A DNA stretch of 64,000 nucleotides from Gammaproteobacteria bacterium. Lineage in GTDB: Bacteria > Pseudomonadota > Gammaproteobacteria > Pseudomonadales > Azotimanducaceae. The stretch spans positions 1 to 64,000 of the forward strand of contig JABIZD010000102.1 in NCBI GenBank assembly GCA_018666555.1, written 5' to 3'. The notes beneath the pieces were generated by a model. That model did not search any database. It was not told where the DNA came from and saw only the letters and a program-made list of their open reading frames with translations. A program made the translations under genes and the position numbers. Position 1 is the first letter of the stretch. Each line of letters begins with the position of its first letter. Positions 1 through 8,734 of the stretch are shown here, piece by piece.

Positions 1-126
1 ATGGAGTTACAGACCTGGATTGCAGCCTGTGCTGCCCACTATGCCTGTGGAGGCGCGCGTCCCAACTTAGATGTTTATACCGTTGCACCGGAAATCGGCA
101 TTGCCTGTGGAATTGTTCACAGTTAG
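1..126 (+). CDS. C-terminal end of an unrecognised protein (partial)
   Basis: An open frame runs from the first base of the window to a TAG at 124-126, giving 41 residues rich in Ala, Cys and Gly and ending ACGIVHS. The ATG at base 1 is probably internal, because the window cuts the gene. I do not recognise the family from this tail. The next gene starts 334 bases later on the same strand, so membership in one operon is unlikely. It may also be a chance open frame. Confidence 0.3.
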   Translation: MELQTWIAACAAHYACGGARPNLDVYTVAPEIGIACGIVHS

Positions 127-460
127 GTGCAACCTACCCATACGCTCCAGACGGCCTAGCCCTTCATAAAGATTAAGGATTAATTCTTGTTATCAAGAAA
201 TACAGTTTCTCGGAATATCCGGGCAACGCGAATCAGACCAAAATCGCTGAGGATGCATTACAGCGCAATTTTTCCTATTATGAAGGTTAACCATTTGCTA
301 GCAGGAACAGTAAACCGAGCAATGTAAACAGGAGAGAACCCTACACCTGCCACCTTCAGCGACTTGGATTATCGGCAGGATCAACTTATTCTGACTTGAC
401 TCGTGATTAACTTATCACCCCAACTAAGGGTGCCAAACTGACGACGCAGGGATACAAACG
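127..460. other. Intergenic stretch upstream of the ThDP enzyme gene
   Basis: 334 bases without a credible gene. The only clear signal is an AGGGA ribosome-binding site at 448-452, 8 bases before the ATG at 461. I see no convincing promoter, repeat or terminator hairpin. Confidence 0.5.
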
Positions 461-2374
461 ATGACAAAAAAACAATCGGACACACCCTCAAAGACCGGTT
501 CAAAAATCAGTCGACGGGGTTTTATCGGCGCAAGTGTTGTCGGCGGCGCAACCACGGTTCTAGCACCAACCGCATTGGGCAATACTAACGAAGCTGCAAC
601 AAACCCAGCCAAATCGCTGCCGCCAAGCGAAGCGCAAATGGAGCGCGAAGTCGGCAGCAGCATGCCCCCTGAACCCATACACAATGTAAAGCGAGCGGCA
701 TCAGATTTAATGGTTCAGGTATTAAGAGACCTGGAGATCGAGTACGTTGCCCTCAATCCCGGATCAAGTTTTGAGGGTTTACAGGAATCGCTGGTCAACT
801 ACGGTGACAACCCAAACACAATGCCAGAGGTAATTTCCGCCCTACACGAAGGCTCCGCTGTCGACATGGCCCACGGCTATGGCCGCGCAGAAGGCAAACC
901 AATGTGCGCGCTGATACAGGGCACGGTTGGGCTTCAAAATGGGTCCATGGCTATCTACCAGGCTTTTCACGGCAACACCCCGCTCATCGTATTGGCGGGT
1001 AATGACCAACATAACTTTCTTAAGGTCCATACCGGCGAAGACATCGCTGCTCTGGTGCGGCCGTTTACTAAATGGGATGCCCAACCTGAAACACTTGAGG
1101 AAACTCTGGTCGCACTCCAGGAGGCCTACCGGCAGACCATAACACCACCATGCGCCCCGGTTCTGGTGGTTTTAAACTCAGAGATTCAAAAACAGGAAGC
1201 TGGAGATGTACAGCTGCCCACCTATACATCCCCTGATATCCAGGGTATCAGCCAGGACCAGGCAGATGTTATAGCACAAGATCTCATTCAGGCAAAAAAC
1301 CCGCACATATCCGTAGGTCGATTGCGAACGCCGCATGGAATTGCCAGCGCGGTAGAGCTAGCTGAGTCAGTGGCCGCATCCGTTGACACCACGGCAACCC
1401 AGGGTCCAATGAGTTTCCCCCAACGGCATCCCCTGGTAGGGCCTGGTACCGATAAAGATTACGACTACCACCTGGGGCTCGAAAGAAATGCCTCACAAGT
1501 ATCGATCACCGGCCCCAGTTTAAAATCACTCATGAAACGGGATGTGGCGGGTGTCAGGTTTGGCTGGATGCAAGACCCGTCGATGAGACGAGGGCCTACA
1601 CCCGAAGTCCTGCTCAATGCGGACGCGGAAGCCAGTATCCAGCTGATAACTGACGCTGTCAGACAAAGACTAACTGAAGAAGTTACCCGCTCAATCGGCG
1701 AAAGAAACCAGGCCAACACCAAGAATAACCAGACGTTCAAAATGAAATCTCTACGCCAGGCTATAGAGAAGAAACGGCCCGGCTGGAATGGTACGCCAGT
1801 AAGCCTGGCTCGAATGTACGCTGAGTTATGGCCTCTGATCAAGGATCTGGATTGGTGCCTGGCCTCGCCAACGCATTTCAGCGGACGCCATCATCGGGAG
1901 CTCTGGGATCACGATAAACCCTACAGTTATCTGGGCCAATTCCCGGCAGCAGCGCTTGGCTACGGGCTTGGAGCCTCAACCGGTGCCGCTTTAGCTGCCA
2001 AGGACAGGGATCGGATTGTCATTAATATTCAGGCTGATGGTGACTTTAATTATATGCCGGGTTCCATATGGAGTGCCGCGCATCACAGGTTACCCATGCT
2101 GATCATCATGCATAACAACCGGGCCTGGCATATGGAACTGATGTACCTTCAATATATGGCAGGCGTCAGGGGGCGCGGCACTGACAGAGCTCACATTGGT
2201 ACCACATTCAGGGACCCATATATCGATTTTGCCAAAATAGCCGAGGGCTATGGCATGAAAAGTGAAGGACCTATCAGTGATCCAGAGCAAATGGTCGCTG
2301 CCTTAAAACGAGGTGTCGACACAGTCAGAAACGGCGAACCTTACCTCATTGATGTGCTGACACAGCCAAGGTAA
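461..2374 (+). CDS. Tat-exported thiamine-diphosphate-dependent enzyme (acetolactate synthase/benzoylformate decarboxylase superfamily)
   Basis: 637 residues. The N-terminus has a twin-arginine signal (S-R-R-G-F-I-G near residues 18-24, then a weakly hydrophobic Ala/Gly/Val stretch), so the folded enzyme should reach the periplasm. The ThDP enzyme architecture follows: a PYR domain at about 70-245 with the activating Glu130 in ALHEGSAVDMAHGYGRA, a middle domain at about 265-400, and a PP domain at about 440-630. The Mg/ThDP motif begins ADG (525-527) and ends with Asn-Asn at 552-553; the spacing is canonical but the usual first Gly is Ala. The family cleaves or forms bonds next to a 2-oxo group; the substrate cannot be read from sequence. 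An AGGGA site precedes the start. The cytochrome c gene begins 5 bases after the stop, suggesting that electrons from the reaction go to the respiratory chain (inference). Confidence 0.85.
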   Translation: MTKKQSDTPSKTGSKISRRGFIGASVVGGATTVLAPTALGNTNEAATNPAKSLPPSEAQMEREVGSSMPPEPIHNVKRAASDLMVQVLRDLEIEYVALNPGSSFEGLQESLVNYGDNPNTMPEVISALHEGSAVDMAHGYGRAEGKPMCALIQGTVGLQNGSMAIYQAFHGNTPLIVLAGNDQHNFLKVHTGEDIAALVRPFTKWDAQPETLEETLVALQEAYRQTITPPCAPVLVVLNSEIQKQEAGDVQLPTYTSPDIQGISQDQADVIAQDLIQAKNPHISVGRLRTPHGIASAVELAESVAASVDTTATQGPMSFPQRHPLVGPGTDKDYDYHLGLERNASQVSITGPSLKSLMKRDVAGVRFGWMQDPSMRRGPTPEVLLNADAEASIQLITDAVRQRLTEEVTRSIGERNQANTKNNQTFKMKSLRQAIEKKRPGWNGTPVSLARMYAELWPLIKDLDWCLASPTHFSGRHHRELWDHDKPYSYLGQFPAAALGYGLGASTGAALAAKDRDRIVINIQADGDFNYMPGSIWSAAHHRLPMLIIMHNNRAWHMELMYLQYMAGVRGRGTDRAHIGTTFRDPYIDFAKIAEGYGMKSEGPISDPEQMVAALKRGVDTVRNGEPYLIDVLTQPR

Positions 2375-2379
2375 ATAAA

Positions 2380-2805
2380 ATGATCAAAAACCTATTAAGC
2401 AGCCTAGTCGTTTACTTAGTAAGCGCCCTTTCATCGCCTGTATTAATAACAGCAGAGCCAATAACTGGCAACGCCGCAAATGGCAAGGAACCCTACTTTA
2501 ACCATGGCTGCTATGCCTGTCATGGGTACCGTGGCATTGGCAAGCACAATATCGCCAATGATGTCAGTGGCATCATGATGAACGAAAGCGTTTTCCTGAT
2601 ATTCCTTCGGGCTCGCAGTGAGCTCAATCCGCCTTTACCATTCCAGGGGATGCCGCACTATCCAGAATCCAGTCTGGCCGATGCTGAAGCGCTGGATATC
2701 TATGCCTATATTAGAACCTTTAAGGATTCGCCACCGCTGGCAGAATCCAATACAACGCTACAGGCAATAATCAGATCCGCGCAGTCCCAGCACCAGGCCC
2801 AATAG
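2380..2805 (+). CDS. Small class I cytochrome c, exported
   Basis: 141 residues. A Sec signal peptide spans about residues 1-26. The single heme attachment motif is C44-Y-A-C47-H48, and the likely axial Met is in PFQGMPHYPESS, followed by the typical C-terminal helix (ALDIYAYIRTF). The protein is therefore a periplasmic one-heme electron carrier. It lies 5 bases downstream of the Tat-exported ThDP enzyme with an AAGG site inside the end of that gene, so the two are almost certainly co-translated. The natural reading is an electron acceptor for the ThDP enzyme, in the manner of cytochrome subunits of periplasmic dehydrogenases, but no close precedent is evident to me. Confidence 0.88.
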   Translation: MIKNLLSSLVVYLVSALSSPVLITAEPITGNAANGKEPYFNHGCYACHGYRGIGKHNIANDVSGIMMNESVFLIFLRARSELNPPLPFQGMPHYPESSLADAEALDIYAYIRTFKDSPPLAESNTTLQAIIRSAQSQHQAQ

Positions 2806-3018
2806 ATAGCCTACCTAATATCAAGGTAACTCATCTGCCGGCACACCGAGAAATCCAGGCAAGCGCGTTTTTCTGATTCCAAAACTGACCTCCCACGCCT
2901 TGCCGTTGCGGCCGGATAGAAATCCACTCACCCGGGCCTGACTTCATATCAGCCAAGACGATAAAGGGCTGCTGTGAAACAATCCGAGCATTTAAACTGC
3001 CTCGCAAGGCTACCTGGA

Positions 3019-4359
3019 TTATCTCACCTTTAACTGATATGCAAAGAGTCCGCCGATCAACATGGGGATACCGAAAAGGAGGAAATTGCTGGTAATTGAA
3101 AAACCCGTAGCAAGCATATAGCCCGCTAATCCTGGACCAATGACCGCGCCCAATCGCCCCAAACCAATGGCCCAGCCTACGCCGGTACTACGAATTTCGA
3201 TCGGGTATAACTTGGCAGCAACAGCATACATACCGGTGTAGCCTCCTTGAAGACTGACGCCAATCAGGAAGATAAGCGTCATGAGCAAGACCTCAGTGAC
3301 AGCGGTCCAGGACGCGGCGGCGGCAAAAACCCACATAAGAATCGCTGCAGTAATCGCAAAAATACTGATCAGGTTGGACAGTGACCATTTCGACGCCATC
3401 GAACCGAGCATAACGATTCCGACCACACCACCAAAATTAAACAGGGTAAAGGCGAGATTACCGGACTCTGCTGAGTAACCGAGGTCAATAATCAGTTTCG
3501 GTATCCAACTCATCAGGAAATACAGTGTACTGATACAGAGGAAAAAGGTTGCCCATAATGTGAGCGTAGAACGCCGCAGTTCCGGGGTAAGTAACGACAG
3601 CATTTTTTCAAGAATCCCTTGCCGATCAACCTCCACCGCTCCATCTGACTGATTGATCAATGGCATTTCGTTTAGAGGCTGAATCGAAAACCCAGCCAAT
3701 ATATTATTGACCTTCTGTAATGCGTTAGCCGGTTGTTTTTTACACAAAAACTGAAGCGATTCCGGGATAAAAATGAAGGCAACGATGGCCAGCACCAGGG
3801 TGACTGAGCCGCCGGCAACAAACATACCACGCCAGCCAAATTCAGGCACAATACTACTCGCCACCATCCCGGTCATCATGGCCCCCAGGGGATATCCCGC
3901 GGTCACTGCGGTCACCGACAGGGCTCGAAACCGTTCAGGACTGTATTCCGAGGCGAGTGTGGCAACACTTGCCAGCATGGCACCGGCACCCAGGCCACTG
4001 ATAAACCGGAGGACAATCAACCAGGTCAAAGAATCAACCAGGGAAGTCAGTACGACAGTCGACCCCACCAACAACAGCGTGATGATAATCATGGTACGTC
4101 GACCGATAACATCAGACAGCGTTGCCAAAAACATGGCCCCCATCATCATCCCGAGCAGGGAAAAGCTGAACACGAGGCCCAACTTATCCGTACTCAGTCC
4201 CATTTCTTCACCGATCTGGTGGGCAGTTACGGCCATGGCGGTAATATCAAAGCCGTCTATCATATTAAAGATCAGGCAAAGCCCGACGATCATAATCTGT
4301 TTAGCGGAGAAACCGCCGCGGTCGATGAACTCACTGATATTGAGAGGGGCTGCAGTCAT
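3019..4359 (-). CDS. MFS transporter, aromatic acid:H+ symporter (AAHS) type
   Basis: 446 residues with about 12 membrane segments. The loop between segments 2 and 3 carries the MFS signature (DVIGRR), and the opening (GGFSAKQIMIVGLCLIFNMIDGFD) is typical of the AAHS group that imports benzoate-type acids with protons. The start overlaps the P450 stop as ATGA, so translation is coupled. It is the last gene of the minus-strand operon hpaG-hpaR-P450-MFS, which points to uptake of the aromatic substrate of the Hpa pathway or of the P450. The exact substrate is not readable from sequence. Confidence 0.88.
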   Translation of the reverse strand: MTAAPLNISEFIDRGGFSAKQIMIVGLCLIFNMIDGFDITAMAVTAHQIGEEMGLSTDKLGLVFSFSLLGMMMGAMFLATLSDVIGRRTMIIITLLLVGSTVVLTSLVDSLTWLIVLRFISGLGAGAMLASVATLASEYSPERFRALSVTAVTAGYPLGAMMTGMVASSIVPEFGWRGMFVAGGSVTLVLAIVAFIFIPESLQFLCKKQPANALQKVNNILAGFSIQPLNEMPLINQSDGAVEVDRQGILEKMLSLLTPELRRSTLTLWATFFLCISTLYFLMSWIPKLIIDLGYSAESGNLAFTLFNFGGVVGIVMLGSMASKWSLSNLISIFAITAAILMWVFAAAASWTAVTEVLLMTLIFLIGVSLQGGYTGMYAVAAKLYPIEIRSTGVGWAIGLGRLGAVIGPGLAGYMLATGFSITSNFLLFGIPMLIGGLFAYQLKVR

Positions 4360-5657
4360 TTTTTCTTATCCCATTTAGCGTAAAGTTTTAAAGGACCTCG
4401 GAAGGTTATATTCGGGGCAAACGAAAATGTCTGGTTTTCAACCAGCCTCAGGCTGGGCACCCGGGTTACCAATGCCTCAATGGCTATCTGTGCTTCCAGC
4501 CTGGCCAGTCTTGCCCCCAGGCAGAAATGAATTCCATAGCCAAAAGCAATGTGCTTATTTGCATTATGCCTATCAATATCAAAATCAGCAGGACCAGGGA
4601 AAAGACTTGGATCACGATTGGCAGCACCCAGACTAATAAATACGCGAGTGCCTTTGGGTATCTTAACCCCTTCTAATTCAGTGTCCTGGGTAGCCACACG
4701 GCGCCAGCTTATCTGAGGGGAATCAAACCGAAGCACCTCTTCAAGCATACCCGGTATAAGAGACGGATCCTGGCAACAGGCATCCCACTGTTCGCGCCTG
4801 GGCAAAATATTTCGCAGCGCAAGCCCAATGAAATTACTGACAATTTCATGACCGGCAAAAGACAACCCGTAGATGATCGACTCGACTTCCCTGTAGCTGA
4901 GTTGTTCCGGATCTGCTTTGTGCGCAGCAAGCAGCTCAGAGGTGAGGTCATCGGCAGGTTGTAAATTTCTCTTGGCAACAAAGTCCCGACAATAGCGCCA
5001 GTACCTCAACATATTCTCGGCGATCTCGACCTGTTCCTGATCGGTGGGTTTACCCCAGGTGAAAATCAATCTGTTCGAAGTCCAGTATATCAGCTTGTCA
5101 TCATCGACTTCCGGAAAGCCAATAAACCTGAATATGACTTGCCCTGGCAGGGGATGGGCGAAACACGAGATAAATTCGGCCGGGCTACCCTGATCAAAAA
5201 TCTGGGTCAACAATCTATCCGTCGTTTCCCTTATATAAGGTTCAAGCAACTTCATACGTCGGCCATTAAAACCATCACGTGTGTATTTGCGAATTCGAGT
5301 ATGTTCCGGCTGCTGGCAATTAGACATGACCGCCTGGGGATTGTAATCCTCAGCAGACATGACGGTCCTGGCCTTGTCGCAGACTGGAAATACAGGGTCC
5401 TGAACGTTTTCTGATGAGAACACCTCGTGGTTCTTGAGTACCTGCATGACGTTATCCATTCCCGTCACAACCAGATATCCGAGTTGCTCGGCAAAAAAAA
5501 TGGGTTTCTCAGCGCTCAATTGTTCAAGCTCGGGATAGGGATCATTCAGATAATCCGAGCTGAAGGGCGTAAACACTGAATCGACAGGACACCCACTCGG
5601 CTCGGCAGCGGCTGGAACGCTGATTTTATGATAAGCATCCGGTTTACTTTGGCTCAT
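4356..5657 (-). CDS. Cytochrome P450 monooxygenase
   Basis: 433 residues, soluble bacterial type. The heme-binding loop is FGYGIHFCLGARLAR with the proximal Cys near residue 379; the K-helix ExxR is EEVLR. The I-helix reads SFAGHEIVSN, where the alcohol residue that usually follows the acid (Thr in AGxET/AGxDT) is Ile, which is unusual. The enzyme would hydroxylate or dealkylate a small substrate with O2 and two electrons. No ferredoxin or reductase gene adjoins it. A GGGAG site precedes the start. It sits between hpaR and an aromatic-acid importer, so an aromatic acid is the likely substrate; a role replacing the missing 4-hydroxyphenylacetate hydroxylase is speculative. Confidence 0.92.
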   Translation of the reverse strand: MSQSKPDAYHKISVPAAAEPSGCPVDSVFTPFSSDYLNDPYPELEQLSAEKPIFFAEQLGYLVVTGMDNVMQVLKNHEVFSSENVQDPVFPVCDKARTVMSAEDYNPQAVMSNCQQPEHTRIRKYTRDGFNGRRMKLLEPYIRETTDRLLTQIFDQGSPAEFISCFAHPLPGQVIFRFIGFPEVDDDKLIYWTSNRLIFTWGKPTDQEQVEIAENMLRYWRYCRDFVAKRNLQPADDLTSELLAAHKADPEQLSYREVESIIYGLSFAGHEIVSNFIGLALRNILPRREQWDACCQDPSLIPGMLEEVLRFDSPQISWRRVATQDTELEGVKIPKGTRVFISLGAANRDPSLFPGPADFDIDRHNANKHIAFGYGIHFCLGARLARLEAQIAIEALVTRVPSLRLVENQTFSFAPNITFRGPLKLYAKWDKKK

Positions 5658-5726
5658 TAAAGCTCCCAGGAGGTTAGGTAAATGTTCTCTGCATCATCAC
5701 TTTATCTTACACATTCTATTTCTGTT

Positions 5727-6221
5727 CTAAATTTTTTCCTGGCCAGACCCTTGAGAGGCGCTAACCGTTTCGCTTGCATCAATCTTCGCAACTATCTCAT
5801 CAAGTAATTCATAGAGTAGTTCGAGCTTACCGTATCCGAACTTTTCCGTGATACCGTTATAATGTTCGACCGAAACCGGCGCGATTTCGTTGAAAAGCTT
5901 TTGTCCCGCTGCAGTCAGTGCTATCACTGACCTGCGGTTATCAGTTTCGGACTGGCTCCTTCTAATCAGAGTGCGTTGTTCCAGATTCCGAATAATCCGA
6001 GACAAACTGGGCATGAGCAGGAAACAGCGATCTCCTAACTCGGTAATATCAAGGCCTTGTTCCTCGTTGAGCGCACGAATGACACGCCATTGCTGCGCAG
6101 AAAGTCCGTTTTCGCGCAACGATGGCACGAATTTCTTCATGACTGCCTCTCGAGCGCGAAGCAGTGCCATGGGTAAAGACCGATCAAAACCACGCAGTTG
6201 TTTAACCGAGGTGGTGGCCAT
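5727..6221 (-). CDS. hpaR: MarR-family regulator, HpaR-like
   Basis: 164 residues with a central winged helix-turn-helix (LSAQQWRVIRALNEEQGLDI through LIRRSQSETDNRRSVIALT). It matches the homoprotocatechuate-pathway repressor HpaR/HpcR in layout, including the N-terminal SLPMALLRAREAVMKKF and the position beside hpaG. Such repressors bind palindromes in the divergent promoter region and release on binding the aromatic acid. The start codon overlaps the hpaG-like stop (TGATG), so it is translated from the hpaG message. Two near-identical palindromes at 7104-7115 and 7168-7179 are its likely operators. Confidence 0.85.
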   Translation of the reverse strand: MATTSVKQLRGFDRSLPMALLRAREAVMKKFVPSLRENGLSAQQWRVIRALNEEQGLDITELGDRCFLLMPSLSRIIRNLEQRTLIRRSQSETDNRRSVIALTAAGQKLFNEIAPVSVEHYNGITEKFGYGKLELLYELLDEIVAKIDASETVSASQGSGQEKI

Positions 6222-7093
6222 CAGACAGACTCATCAATTACTTCATTCGACAAAATGCCAACCCCATCTACCTCTACCTCTACCGTATCTCCGGCTTTCA
6301 AATAGATCGGTGGATCAAATCTGGCACCGGCCCCATTGGGAGTGCCTGTGGCAATAATATCGCCTGGCTTGAAATTGAAGAACTGGGACATATAGGCGAT
6401 CTGATACTTGATTGGAAACATCATATTAGCGGTTGTATCATTCTGCCTTTGTTCGCCATTGATGCGTGTCTTAACTCGCATATCCTCATAAATCGATGCT
6501 TTAAACTCATCAGCACTGACCATCCAGGGCCCAATACTACCGGAGTGATAGAAATTTTTGCCCTGGGTTACATTAAACTTTGAGTGTCGTAACCAATCCC
6601 TGATGGTACCTTCATTCATGATAGTTAATCCGGCGATATGGTCATAGGCATCCTGTTCGGAAATACGATGACCACCTTTGCCTATAATGACCGCGATCTC
6701 GCCTTCATAGTCGAGTTGCACAGATTCTGGCGGACGCAACAAATAATCTGTATGCGAAGTCAGAGAATCCGGTGTTCGCATAAAAAGACTCGGAAATTTG
6801 GGCGCCTCGGAACCATCTTTATACTCTGCATTACGATTAGCATAGTTCACACCAATACAGGCGATTTTCTCTGGACTGGCAATCGGTGGCAGATAACTGA
6901 TATCTGCGGTACTGATATCCGGCGTCAGACCGGCAGCAAGATTCTTTGCCTCATCAAGCCGCTGGGTCTCCAGAGCCTGCTTAAAATCGCAGGCCATTCG
7001 ACCACCCAAGTCGATGACTCCATTACCAGTGATCACACCCCACGATGGACGGCCTGCAGCCATAAAGGAAAGAAATCGCATAGTTTGTCCCAT
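6221..7093 (-). CDS. hpaG: Fumarylacetoacetate hydrolase-family enzyme, HpaG-like decarboxylase/isomerase
   Basis: 290 residues: a short N-terminal domain, then a FAH-fold catalytic domain from about residue 75 (ACIGVNYANRNAEY, metal-binding LDYEGEIAVIIG, and NEGTIRDWL through TQGKNFYHSGSIGPWM). In E. coli HpaG two FAH domains in one chain decarboxylate 5-oxopent-3-ene-1,2,5-tricarboxylate and isomerise 2-hydroxyhepta-2,4-diene-1,7-dioate. Here there is one domain, so it either does both steps or only one. It heads the minus-strand operon, divergent from hpaE. Assignment to the Hpa pathway rests on neighbours; by sequence alone it could be another acylpyruvase-type enzyme. Confidence 0.8.
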   Translation of the reverse strand: MGQTMRFLSFMAAGRPSWGVITGNGVIDLGGRMACDFKQALETQRLDEAKNLAAGLTPDISTADISYLPPIASPEKIACIGVNYANRNAEYKDGSEAPKFPSLFMRTPDSLTSHTDYLLRPPESVQLDYEGEIAVIIGKGGHRISEQDAYDHIAGLTIMNEGTIRDWLRHSKFNVTQGKNFYHSGSIGPWMVSADEFKASIYEDMRVKTRINGEQRQNDTTANMMFPIKYQIAYMSQFFNFKPGDIIATGTPNGAGARFDPPIYLKAGDTVEVEVDGVGILSNEVIDESV

Positions 7094-7103
7094 TTCAATA
7101 TAT

Positions 7104-7115
7104 TTAACCTGTTAT
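7104..7115. promoter_or_regulatory. Putative HpaR operator, site 1
   Basis: TTAACCTGTTAT, with half-sites TAAC and GTTA around a 2-base centre. It differs at one of 12 positions from site 2, 64 bases away. It lies 11 bases upstream of the hpaG-like start, well placed to block transcription of the minus-strand operon. Binding by HpaR is inferred from position and symmetry. Confidence 0.55.
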
Positions 7116-7167
7116 ATATATTACACATAAAACTCGCGGGTTTAATATACTTAGCAGGATTTTATTA

Positions 7168-7179
7168 TTAACATGTTAT
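7168..7179. promoter_or_regulatory. Putative HpaR operator, site 2
   Basis: TTAACATGTTAT contains the perfect 10-base palindrome TAACATGTTA (7169-7178). It is 26 bases upstream of the hpaE start, so a bound repressor would overlap the plus-strand transcript start or leader. Together with site 1 it brackets the divergent promoter region. Confidence 0.6.
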
Positions 7180-7205
7180 GCAAATGAAGCGAACAGGAGC
7201 TACTC

Positions 7206-8723
7206 ATGACGACCTATGAGGACAATCTTTTAAAATCGCGGGATTACCTTCGAAGATTCAGTGAGACTGTCACCGGTCATTTCATTAATGGTCAGTTTGA
7301 GGTACCTGCAGGAGCACAGACCTTTGAAAACCTGGCGCCTGCCGACAACACGTCATTAGGCAAAATTGTTGCCGGAACAGAACAGGATATTGACCGCGCC
7401 TGTGAAGCAGCAAAGACAGCATTCCCCGAATGGCGTGATATGCCAGGCTCAGCACGCAAAAAACTGCTCAATCATTTTGCTGACTTAATCAATGATCGTG
7501 CTGAGGAAATTGCCCTGATTGAATCCATGGACTGCGGCCAGCCTATCCGGTTCATGAAACAGGCTGCATTGCGGGGAGCTGATAACTTCCGCTTCTTCGC
7601 AGACAAGGCACCCGAAGCAACTAATGGCCAGGCTCTCTACCAGGAGGCGCATACTAACTATACGATGCGCTCGCCTGTAGGACCGGTCGGTATCATTACG
7701 CCCTGGAACACACCCTTCATGTTGTCTACCTGGAAGATAGCTCCAGCACTAGCCGCCGGATGTACTGTTGTTCACAAACCGGCTGAAATGTCACCTCTGA
7801 CTGCCATGTTGCTGGCCGAAGTTGCTGAACAGGCCGGTATTCCTGATGGTGTCTGGAACACGGTAAACGGGTTTGGTGAAACGGCGGGACGACGACTCAC
7901 CGAGCATCCTGCTATCAGGGCGGTCGCGCTGGTGGGAGAAAGTGCCACTGGATCACACATTATGCGCCAGGGTGCTGATACCTTAAAACGCCTTCATTTC
8001 GAATTAGGCGGCAAAAATCCGGTGATCGTTTTTGACGATGCTGATTTTGACCGCGCCCTGGACGCCGTTGTTTTCATGCTCTATAGCCTCAATGGCCAGC
8101 GTTGCACCTCCAGCTCAAGGCTCCTGGTCCAGAGCGGCATAAAAGCTGAATTCATGATTGCACTGCAACAACGAGTCAATAATCTTAGTGTAGGTCATCC
8201 CCTTGATCCTGATACGGAAGTGGGTCCCGTCGTAAGCCAGGAACATTTTCAAAAAGTGATGAGCTACATGGATATTGCCAAAACAGATGGTGCGACCATT
8301 GCTGTCGGCGGTAAGGCCAGAGAGGACCTGGGTAACGGCAACTATATCTGCCCCACCTTGTTCATTGATGCTGATAATTCCATGCGAATTGCCCGAGAAG
8401 AAATTTTTGGCCCGGTGCTGACTGCCATGTCATTTGATTCAGAAGCCGAAGCTGTTCAACTGGCAAATGATACGCCCTATGGCCTTGCAGGATATATCTG
8501 GACACGGGATGTCGGCCGCACCATGCGTCTGGCTAAAAACCTTGAAGCTGGTATGCTCTGGTTCAATTCAGAAAACAACAGAAACCTGCCGTCGCCGTTC
8601 GGTGGCATGAAAGCCAGCGGTATCGGCCGCGACGGCGGTGATTTCAGCTTCGACTTTTATATGGAAACCAAGAACGTGTGTGTCGCACACGATCTTCACA
8701 ATGTGCCAGTGCTTGGTCGTTAA
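7206..8723 (+). CDS. hpaE: 5-carboxymethyl-2-hydroxymuconate semialdehyde dehydrogenase
   Basis: 505 residues, a full-length NAD(P)-dependent aldehyde dehydrogenase. The general base Glu266 lies in FELGGKNPV and the nucleophile Cys300 in NGQRCTSSSR; the cofactor-domain GESATGS precedes them. In the pathway it oxidises the ring-cleavage product of homoprotocatechuate to 5-carboxymethyl-2-hydroxymuconate. A GGAG site precedes the ATG. It is the first gene of the plus-strand operon hpaE-hpaD-hpaF-hpaH, with a putative HpaR operator just upstream. The specific substrate is inferred from the neighbours, since this family is broad. Confidence 0.9.
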   Translation: MTTYEDNLLKSRDYLRRFSETVTGHFINGQFEVPAGAQTFENLAPADNTSLGKIVAGTEQDIDRACEAAKTAFPEWRDMPGSARKKLLNHFADLINDRAEEIALIESMDCGQPIRFMKQAALRGADNFRFFADKAPEATNGQALYQEAHTNYTMRSPVGPVGIITPWNTPFMLSTWKIAPALAAGCTVVHKPAEMSPLTAMLLAEVAEQAGIPDGVWNTVNGFGETAGRRLTEHPAIRAVALVGESATGSHIMRQGADTLKRLHFELGGKNPVIVFDDADFDRALDAVVFMLYSLNGQRCTSSSRLLVQSGIKAEFMIALQQRVNNLSVGHPLDPDTEVGPVVSQEHFQKVMSYMDIAKTDGATIAVGGKAREDLGNGNYICPTLFIDADNSMRIAREEIFGPVLTAMSFDSEAEAVQLANDTPYGLAGYIWTRDVGRTMRLAKNLEAGMLWFNSENNRNLPSPFGGMKASGIGRDGGDFSFDFYMETKNVCVAHDLHNVPVLGR

Positions 8724-8734
8724 GGAGACTCACC

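Noticed and set aside
3773-4378. A 201-codon open frame on the plus strand
   Set aside because: It lies antisense to the MFS transporter, has low-complexity Thr/Arg/Ile composition and no ribosome-binding site; it is a shadow of the real gene.
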